From Candidatus Obscuribacterales bacterium (GTDB taxonomy: Bacteria > Cyanobacteriota > Vampirovibrionia > Obscuribacterales > Obscuribacteraceae): DNA of 64,000 bases. Positions 59,041 through 64,000 of the stretch are shown piece after piece. The position numbers and the translations under genes are program-made. Under the pieces are notes generated by a model. That model saw only the letters and a program-made list of their open reading frames with translations, ran no database searches and was not told the origin of the DNA. The stretch covers positions 1-64,000 of the forward strand of contig JAIETF010000002.1 in the NCBI GenBank assembly GCA_019745415.1, read 5' to 3'. The first letter of the stretch is position 1, and every line of letters starts with the position of its first letter.

Positions 59041-60737
59041 CAGTATCAACAACTCATTCTGAAAACCAGTTCACGGGCGACGGCGTTCAGACCACTTTCA
59101 ATTTCACCTTCCAGGTGCTTATCTTTGCTGTCGGCATTGATGTCTATCTTGACAACGAGCTGCAGAATACTGGCTTTGCTATCTATCCGAACGAAGACCA
59201 GTTTACTTCTCCAGGCGGCTCGATAGTCTTCGACGTTCCGCCGGCACTCGGCGTGCAAATCGACGTGAGGCGCAATACCTCGCAAGACCAAAACGTCGAC
59301 TTTCCACTTGAGGCGAAGCTGAGCACGGTCAGCCTGGAGACCGCCTTTGACAAGCAGATGCTGATCGCGCAAGAGAATAGCCGAGAGATCGGACGCAAGA
59401 CTTTTGTCTGGCGAGGACAATGGGTCTCTACGACAAACTATGCCATCGGCGAAGCGGTCTTTCACGAGGGCTCTAGTTATCTGGCTATTGCTGCCAACGT
59501 AGGCAGCGAGCCACCGTCAGCTGATTGGGAAGTTTTCGCGCAGCAGGGCGCAACAGGCTCAATTGGAGCTGAGGCACAGGCAGAAGGATATGTCTTGACA
59601 GATGGCGGTCCTGGCTTGCAGCCTTCCTACCAGGTGCCGAGAGCATCAGTCTTTCAGTGCCGACTCTATACAGAGTCAAACAATCCGTTTAGTATCGTGA
59701 TTGGTCCTCGCTCAACATTGTACGTTGGTCCTTTTGAAGGTGAGTGGGTGTCACTACCGGACAGTAACGGCGAGAACTTCGTGCCGCTTCGCTTGACTCA
59801 GCTTGCGGTGCCTATCCCCGCTGTGCCCTATTGTCCGTGTGATGTTTTTCTCTACAGAGACGGCAGCAGCATTGCAGTGGAGGTCGTGCGGTGGGAGGCG
59901 ATTCAGACGACCGGAGATATCACAAATGCTACAGCGGCAGATCCTAGTGTTCTGACAGCAATCAACGGGTTGTCAGTCGGGAACTTGATTGCAGTAGACA
60001 ATATTGTTGGTAGTCTCGGAACGACAAGCAAGAACGGTTTGAACGGTAAAATTCATGCTGTTCAAGCTGCGACGGGAACGAGCATAACCTTGTCTAGCGG
60101 CACCGATACCACAGGGTTGACTTATACGGCAGGTGGCAATTTTTATAAGATTCCTGTAGCGAGAGAGGTACCACTAACAGTCAAGGGTGGCGTTTATCTT
60201 AAATCAACTGACCTATCCAGGCTTTACGTTGGTAGCTTTATGACACTCAAGGCAAGCCAAGTAAACAAGGACTATTACAGAAATTTGGTCTGGAGCTATT
60301 TCAACAGACGCCCCATAGGAATGAGCGCGAAGGAGACTGAGTCGGCAACCTGGACTGCGGCGATTTCAGGTCGCCCTAGAAATAACGGCACCGGCTATGG
60401 ACAGACAGTGGGCGCAGGCAGGATTGATTTATTTGTTGGCGTTTCTGACGAGGATTTTCCCTTAGCTTTGAACGCATGGGCAACTATCAGTGTTGCCGGT
60501 CCCGTTTGTTCAATGGGCTATGTACGCAATACGACTAATGGCTTCGGCTTGGCTACAGCAATTATTCCCCCAGGTGCTAACCAATACGGATATTCTTTCC
60601 AGTATTCAAATTACACGCCGAACGTAGGATATCAATTCATCCAAGCGCAGCAAGGACCCGGCTCATCGGGCACCACAACCTTTTATGCGGGCGGTGGCGT
60701 TTTTGGTCCGAATATGTCGCTCCTTGCACGCGGCTGA
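59037..60737 (+). CDS. Tail fibre protein 1 (T7 gp17-like N-terminus)
   Basis: The 566-residue protein starts with the tail-binding domain: TTHSENQFTGDGVQTTFNFT, SPGGSIVFDVPPALGVQIDV, then DFPLEAKLSTVSLETAFDKQ. This closely matches the N-terminus of T7-like fibres. A WRGQWVSTTNYAIGEAVFHE unit (about residues 123-142) resembles a carbohydrate-binding CBM5/12 domain. The C-terminal half (about 190-566) is beta-rich and unrelated to fibre 2, so it may bind a different receptor. T7 gp17 has 553 residues. Confidence 0.8.
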   Translation: MTVSTTHSENQFTGDGVQTTFNFTFQVLIFAVGIDVYLDNELQNTGFAIYPNEDQFTSPGGSIVFDVPPALGVQIDVRRNTSQDQNVDFPLEAKLSTVSLETAFDKQMLIAQENSREIGRKTFVWRGQWVSTTNYAIGEAVFHEGSSYLAIAANVGSEPPSADWEVFAQQGATGSIGAEAQAEGYVLTDGGPGLQPSYQVPRASVFQCRLYTESNNPFSIVIGPRSTLYVGPFEGEWVSLPDSNGENFVPLRLTQLAVPIPAVPYCPCDVFLYRDGSSIAVEVVRWEAIQTTGDITNATAADPSVLTAINGLSVGNLIAVDNIVGSLGTTSKNGLNGKIHAVQAATGTSITLSSGTDTTGLTYTAGGNFYKIPVAREVPLTVKGGVYLKSTDLSRLYVGSFMTLKASQVNKDYYRNLVWSYFNRRPIGMSAKETESATWTAAISGRPRNNGTGYGQTVGAGRIDLFVGVSDEDFPLALNAWATISVAGPVCSMGYVRNTTNGFGLATAIIPPGANQYGYSFQYSNYTPNVGYQFIQAQQGPGSSGTTTFYAGGGVFGPNMSLLARG

Positions 60738-60765
60738 TTAGTCGCTTATACTACTGCGCATAGTA
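60724..60765 (+). promoter_or_regulatory. Promoter with operator palindrome (site 6) before tail fibre 2
   Basis: TTGCAC (60724-60729), a 17-base spacer and TATACT (60747-60752) form a good promoter. TACTA-CTGCGCA-TAGTA (60749-60765), a perfect inverted repeat, overlaps the minus-10 box exactly as at site 2. It drives fibre 2 and the lysis genes. Confidence 0.68.
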
Positions 60766-60777
60766 GGAGGTCGACCC

Positions 60778-62349
60778 GTGACAGTTGCAACCACACACGC
60801 TGAGAACAAGTTCACGGGCGACGGCGTCCAGACCGTCTTCACGTTTACTTTCCAAGTTATCAAGAACTCGCCTAGTCTTGTCGTCTACAAAGACGGCGCG
60901 ATCCAGTCTGTCGGGTTCACGGTCTCGGTCAACACAGACCAAGAGACTTCGCCCGGCGGCGCGGTTACTTTCTCGGTTGCGCCTGCTAACGGCTCTGAAG
61001 TCATTGTCAGACGGGCAAATCCTCAGACGCAGAATACAGACTTTCCGCTTGAAGCAAAGCTGAGCACTCAGTCCGTCGAAGCTGCTATCGACAAAGTGAT
61101 GCTGTGTGTCCAGGAAGCAACCGCAGATATCAACAAGAAGACTTTCGTCTGGCGAGGCACCTGGTCGGCGTCGAGAAATTACGTGATTGGTGATGCTGTG
61201 TATTATAACGGCTCTAGCTATCTAGCTTTGGCTGCAAATATCAACTCTGCACCGCCGTCAGCCAACTGGGCAACTCTTGCTCTGCGCGGTGAGGGAGTGG
61301 TATGGAAGGGCGCTTGGAGTAATGCTACTGCTTACGTCGTCAATGATGCGGTTGCGTACAACGGCACAAGTTACATTGCTGTTGTAAACAATACGAACTC
61401 GGCGCCGCCGTCAGCCAACTGGAATGTTTTGGCGTCAAAGGGTGATGCCGGAACAAACGGCACGAACGGTATTGACGGGCTTCCGGGATTGGCTTGGAAA
61501 GGCGCTTGGAGCAATGCTACTAACTATGTCGTGAATGACGGCGTCTCTTATAGTGGCTCAAGCTATATCTGCATTGCGGCGCACATCAACTCTGCACCGC
61601 CGTCAGCCAACTGGAACTTGATTGCTGCGAAAGGTACAGACGGATCAGGAACGGGCGATGTTGTTGGACCATCGACCGTTACTGACGGAAGAGTCGCAGT
61701 CTTCGATACAACCACGGGCAAGCTCTTGAAGCAAGGCACCCGGCTTGAAACAGAATTGGTTGCCGGTCCGGCTGCGGCTGTCACTAACGGGAGAGTCGCA
61801 GTCTTCGACGGAACAAGCGGGCGGCTACTAAAGCAGGATACTCGCTTAGCATCGGATTTAGTGGCAGGTCCGGCGACCTCGACCGCCAATGCTGTCGCGC
61901 TTTTCAACGGCACGGGCGGAAAGACGATTAAGGACGGTGTTGCCCCTGGTGCAAGTGGCAACGTGCTCACAAGTGACGGAACAAACTGGACAAGCGCTCC
62001 CCCGTCTGGTGCGCTGTCGCGGGTGAAGTCAACTGCAATCGCCCCCAGCTTGGGAGGCTTGGCTACCTTCGCGCATGGTAAGGGCAAGAAGCCAATTGGT
62101 GCCTGGCTGTCTGCGGTCTGTCTCACCGCCGAGGGTGGCTATGCTGTGAATGATGAGATCATAGTCTCTGACTACACTTCGCGCTCAAATGGCTTAGATA
62201 ACCGCAACACGATCCGAATCGACTCAACGAATATTTACGTCCGCTGGTGCGATACAGGACCTGTCTTCGCAGGAGACAAGGGCACTGGTGCACGAACTAC
62301 ATTGACTCCCGCTAACTGGAATTTCTATATCTACGGTCTTTTTGATTAG
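60778..62349 (+). CDS. Tail fibre protein 2 (paralog of fibre 1)
   Basis: The 523-residue protein from GTG 60778 has the same N-terminal domain as fibre 1 (TTHAENKFTGDGVQTVFTFT, DFPLEAKLSTQSVEAAIDKV). Three CBM5/12-like repeats follow: WRGTWSASRNYVIGDAVYYN, WKGAWSNATAYVVNDAVAYN and WKGAWSNATNYVVNDGVSYS, each ending NSAPPSANW. Next are three repeats with TDGRVAVFDTTTGKLLKQ. The last 120 residues are a distinct receptor-binding candidate. It starts 40 bases after fibre 1 with its own promoter. Confidence 0.82.
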   Translation: MTVATTHAENKFTGDGVQTVFTFTFQVIKNSPSLVVYKDGAIQSVGFTVSVNTDQETSPGGAVTFSVAPANGSEVIVRRANPQTQNTDFPLEAKLSTQSVEAAIDKVMLCVQEATADINKKTFVWRGTWSASRNYVIGDAVYYNGSSYLALAANINSAPPSANWATLALRGEGVVWKGAWSNATAYVVNDAVAYNGTSYIAVVNNTNSAPPSANWNVLASKGDAGTNGTNGIDGLPGLAWKGAWSNATNYVVNDGVSYSGSSYICIAAHINSAPPSANWNLIAAKGTDGSGTGDVVGPSTVTDGRVAVFDTTTGKLLKQGTRLETELVAGPAAAVTNGRVAVFDGTSGRLLKQDTRLASDLVAGPATSTANAVALFNGTGGKTIKDGVAPGASGNVLTSDGTNWTSAPPSGALSRVKSTAIAPSLGGLATFAHGKGKKPIGAWLSAVCLTAEGGYAVNDEIIVSDYTSRSNGLDNRNTIRIDSTNIYVRWCDTGPVFAGDKGTGARTTLTPANWNFYIYGLFD

Positions 62350-62357
62350 AGGTAGTT

Positions 62358-62753
62358 ATGGCTGAAGAGACAAAGTATTTTGTGGACAAAAAAGGGCGCT
62401 TTCTAGGCGCCTTTGCTGGCGTGACGCCACCGGAGGCGGTGATTGAAGTGCAGCCGCCTAATCACTGCAAAGACACTTGGAGCTTCATCGAAAAGCGCTG
62501 GATACCTTTCGAGCCACCGGTCGAGCAGAAAAGGCGCACCGCATATGAAGCGGAGCTCGGCTCTTTAGAAGACCAGCTCGATGCACTGTTTAAGGGGCTT
62601 TCTGTGCTACTGCCTGCGATACAGCGGGCAGATATTCTAACCCCTGAAGAACTTTCCGCGTTAACCCCCGACGCAGAAAAGCCAGCGGATACACCGGCTG
62701 GATGGCTAGGAAAAATTGCTGGTATCAAACAGCGTATCAAGAAAGAGGGATAA
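62358..62753 (+). CDS. Possible tail fibre accessory protein
   Basis: The 131-residue product has TKYFVDKKGRFLGAFAGVTP and CKDTWSFIEKRWIPFEPP; the tight W-x-(F/W)-x-x-x-x-W pattern is common in phage tail assembly chaperones and fibre accessories. A helical C-terminus follows (EDQLDALFKGLSVLLPAI). It follows fibre 2 by 8 bases. The function is inferred from the pattern and place. Confidence 0.5.
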   Translation: MAEETKYFVDKKGRFLGAFAGVTPPEAVIEVQPPNHCKDTWSFIEKRWIPFEPPVEQKRRTAYEAELGSLEDQLDALFKGLSVLLPAIQRADILTPEELSALTPDAEKPADTPAGWLGKIAGIKQRIKKEG

Positions 62754-62756
62754 CTC

Positions 62757-63101
62757 ATGGCTCAAGACCAAATTAAATTCGACATCGACGAAAGTCAAAT
62801 CAAAGTCAATCCGCTTGTCGACGGCGCTTTGCGCAAGCAAGTGCAGAAGCTTGAAGAGTTCGTCAACAAATTTGACGGCAATAAGAACGGCATTCCTGAC
62901 TTGCAGGAATACGGCGCCCTGGTGCAGGAGGGCTTGCCGCTGCTCGCCGAGCTCTCCAGCGTCATTGACTTTGAGAAAGCTGCCGAGTGCGCTACTCAGC
63001 TTCCTTTCGTCAAAGACAAGGCGAAGCTTGTGAGCCTGCTCCGCTCTCTCGGCTCTATCGCTGAGAAGTCTGGCTTGGCTCTTGAAGCCATCAAGAAGTA
63101 A
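62757..63101 (+). CDS. Small phage protein with EF-hand-like loop
   Basis: The 114-residue protein has KFDGNKNGIPDLQEYGALVQ, an EF-hand-like D-x-N-x-x-G-x-x-D-x-x-E loop near residue 38 that could bind calcium, and otherwise helices. No signal peptide. It sits between the fibre accessory gene and the lysis genes; role unknown. Confidence 0.5.
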   Translation: MAQDQIKFDIDESQIKVNPLVDGALRKQVQKLEEFVNKFDGNKNGIPDLQEYGALVQEGLPLLAELSSVIDFEKAAECATQLPFVKDKAKLVSLLRSLGSIAEKSGLALEAIKK

Positions 63102-63114
63102 GGGGGTGATTGCT

Positions 63115-63204
63115 GTGAGTGAACTCAGTCAAGTGATTGTCAGCGTCTGGTGCGTCCTGTGCGGCGTCACTTCGATTTTCTTTCTCCTAGCAATCAAGCA
63201 GTAA
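63115..63204 (+). CDS. 29-residue single-span membrane peptide
   Basis: A GTG at 63115 with AAGGGGG 6 bases upstream opens a 29-codon gene: a short N-terminus, one hydrophobic helix (VIVSVWCVLCGVTSIFFLLA) and IKQ. Place, size and single membrane span suggest a holin-like or holin-regulating lysis peptide. Confidence 0.5.
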   Translation: MSELSQVIVSVWCVLCGVTSIFFLLAIKQ

Positions 63205-63219
63205 AGCAGTAGGTGTCCC

Positions 63220-63654
63220 GTGGAACGACTCATCAGAGAGATTAAGGCTGCGAAAAAGCGAGGCGTCAACGTCGATGAAGTGTTTGTCGACAATGAGGGC
63301 AGACTGAAGCGTCTTGATACTCTCTTGATGGGCGTTCGTTGGTCTATCGTGTTTACGTTCGTTTATCCCGTGCTGCTCTACGGCATGAAGTTTCTCGCTG
63401 CTGTACTGCATGTTCCGTTCGATCTACCCGAGAAAGAGATTCTGAACTTCACCACCTGGAGTGCTTCGTCGATGATTGCATTTGGCTTCGGTAGTGGCGT
63501 GATGACCCTCGTCAGAGCAATGAGGAAGAAAGCCTATGAAGAATTGTCACACCTTGCTGTGGAGCTTATTTCTGACCGTGATGCTGACAATCAGTCCAGC
63601 ACAAGCGGGCGAAGCAAAGCGCAAGACGCTGAGTGCGATTCGCAAGATTCTTAA
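63220..63654 (+). CDS. Holin-like membrane protein candidate
   Basis: The 144-residue product (GTG start) has a charged N-terminus, two hydrophobic segments (IVFTFVYPVLLYGMKFLAAV, about residues 43-62, and SMIAFGFGSGVMTLV, about 86-100) and a long charged tail. The size, the two spans and the place before an endolysin fit a class II-type holin or a phage superinfection membrane protein. It overlaps the next gene by 119 bases in another frame. Confidence 0.5.
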   Translation: MERLIREIKAAKKRGVNVDEVFVDNEGRLKRLDTLLMGVRWSIVFTFVYPVLLYGMKFLAAVLHVPFDLPEKEILNFTTWSASSMIAFGFGSGVMTLVRAMRKKAYEELSHLAVELISDRDADNQSSTSGRSKAQDAECDSQDS

Positions 63655-63796
63655 ACCTCTGCGCATTGTCACCGGCTTGGTCTTTCTTGGGACAACACTC
63701 GCCGACGAGCGGCTTGAGCGAGACATCCAGCGCGACCGAGACAAAGAGTTTAACAAGGCGGCTGTAGAGTCGTCTCAACAAGAGGTCCAGAAATGA
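63536..63796 (+). CDS. Exported lysis protein candidate, nested in the holin-like gene
   Basis: The 86-residue product starts in the plus-1 frame inside the preceding gene. It has a signal peptide (LLWSLFLTVMLTISPAQA, cut after AQA) and a short, very charged mature part. Its stop overlaps the endolysin start (ATGA), so it is translationally coupled. Nested exported proteins in lysis cassettes are typical of spanins such as Rz/Rz1; no lipoprotein cysteine is seen after the signal, so it is not a normal Rz1. Confidence 0.55.
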   Translation: MKNCHTLLWSLFLTVMLTISPAQAGEAKRKTLSAIRKILKPLRIVTGLVFLGTTLADERLERDIQRDRDKEFNKAAVESSQQEVQK

Positions 63797-64000
63797 CACG
63801 CGATCTAATACCTGAAGCTAAGCGCCTGATTACTGGCGTCGAGAAGTGCGCTCTTGTCCCCTACCAGGGCAAAGCCGATCCGCCTGGTGTGCTAACGACC
63901 GCCTGGGGTCACGTTATCAAGCCGCATGAGAAGCACCTCTTGAAGCCAATCACTCAAGAAGTCGCCGACGAACTTTTTCGCAAAGACGTCGAAGATCACA
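63793..64000 (+). CDS. Endolysin, GH24 (T4-type lysozyme), cut by window edge
   Basis: Sixty-nine codons are visible. The catalytic Glu17 in LITGVEKCALVPYQGKAD and the downstream GVLTTAWGHV (with T35/T36 and GH) match the E...(D/C)...T-x-G-x-GH pattern of GH24 lysozymes, which cleave peptidoglycan between MurNAc and GlcNAc. The linker between Glu17 and the Thr is about three residues longer than in T4. There is no signal peptide, so it would depend on a holin. The C-terminal part lies outside the window. Confidence 0.75.
   Translation, partial: MTRDLIPEAKRLITGVEKCALVPYQGKADPPGVLTTAWGHVIKPHEKHLLKPITQEVADELFRKDVEDH

Larger units (their letters stand above)
34947..64000 (+). mobile_element. Temperate T7-like (podovirus-type) prophage, right end not in window
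   Basis: The element starts at a tRNA-Ala attachment remnant next to a tyrosine integrase and carries a full virion gene set in T7-like order: portal, scaffold, capsid, tail tubes A and B, four internal virion protein counterparts, tail fibres, lysis. Several lengths match T7 well (scaffold 302 against 307, gp14-like 194 against 196, gp16-like 1335 against 1318). Unlike T7, the terminase lies before the portal and no RNA polymerase, DNA polymerase or primase is visible. At least 29 kb is present. No virion gene is visibly broken, so it may be inducible. Confidence 0.9.

Noticed and set aside
34947..64000. T7-type single-subunit RNA polymerase or DNA polymerase gene
   Set aside because: I looked for long frames with such motifs and found none; all large frames are virion, packaging or recombination genes.

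Overview
The window has two parts. Positions 1 to about 34,946 are bacterial chromosome. From 34,947 to the right edge lies a temperate, T7-like (podovirus-type) prophage whose right end is outside the window.

The host looks like a non-photosynthetic relative of cyanobacteria (Melainabacteria/Vampirovibrionia, possibly an Obscuribacter-like lineage). This is inferred from a short DprA-like protein that closely resembles a form I know mainly from cyanobacteria, combined with a Gram-negative envelope gene set (two GT9 heptosyltransferase-like enzymes, a lipoprotein amidase, LytR-CpsA-Psr protein, prepilin) and no photosynthesis gene. No rRNA is present to settle the taxonomy.

Chromosome layout. 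289-4812: a GT9 glycosyltransferase, then ndk and a pcrA-type helicase on the other strand. 5142-12212: a same-strand run of DprA-like protein, mraY, a TPR protein, a sensor histidine kinase and a REC/HD-GYP regulator; the last two look like a signalling pair ending in cyclic-di-GMP breakdown. 12127-17634: a second GT9 enzyme, an LCP protein, a small unknown, a type IV prepilin, a membrane-anchored unknown and an MBL-fold hydrolase. 17675-20331: an unknown with SseB-like repeats, and rlmN. 20592-27300: secA, tsaB and rimI overlapping, then a BioY-like biotin transporter and a metallophosphoesterase. 27269-34836: an unknown membrane protein, a secreted metalloprotease, three tandem terminator-like repeats, glmU, two small unknowns, a cell-wall amidase and a DUF547 protein.

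Prophage layout. The left end is a 45-base 3' piece of tRNA-Ala(GGC) beside a tyrosine integrase. Small leftward genes follow (ribbon-helix-helix-like, zinc-ribbon and winged-helix proteins, and a serine resolvase). A GC-rich divergent control region separates them from a rightward array: an Acb2/Tad1-like anti-defence protein, small unknowns, a PC4-like ssDNA-binding protein, terminase, portal, scaffold, capsid, tail tubes A and B, counterparts of T7 internal virion proteins gp13-gp16, two tail-fibre paralogs, and a lysis cassette cut off inside a GH24 endolysin. No phage RNA polymerase, DNA polymerase, primase or helicase is visible in the window.

The most interesting signals are a repeated inverted repeat, TACTA-N7-TAGTA, at six sites that each lie at or near the start of a phage transcription unit. 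It looks like a phage-wide operator, and one copy sits in front of a winged-helix gene that could encode its regulator. The Acb2/Tad1-like first gene of the rightward array is the other main signal.
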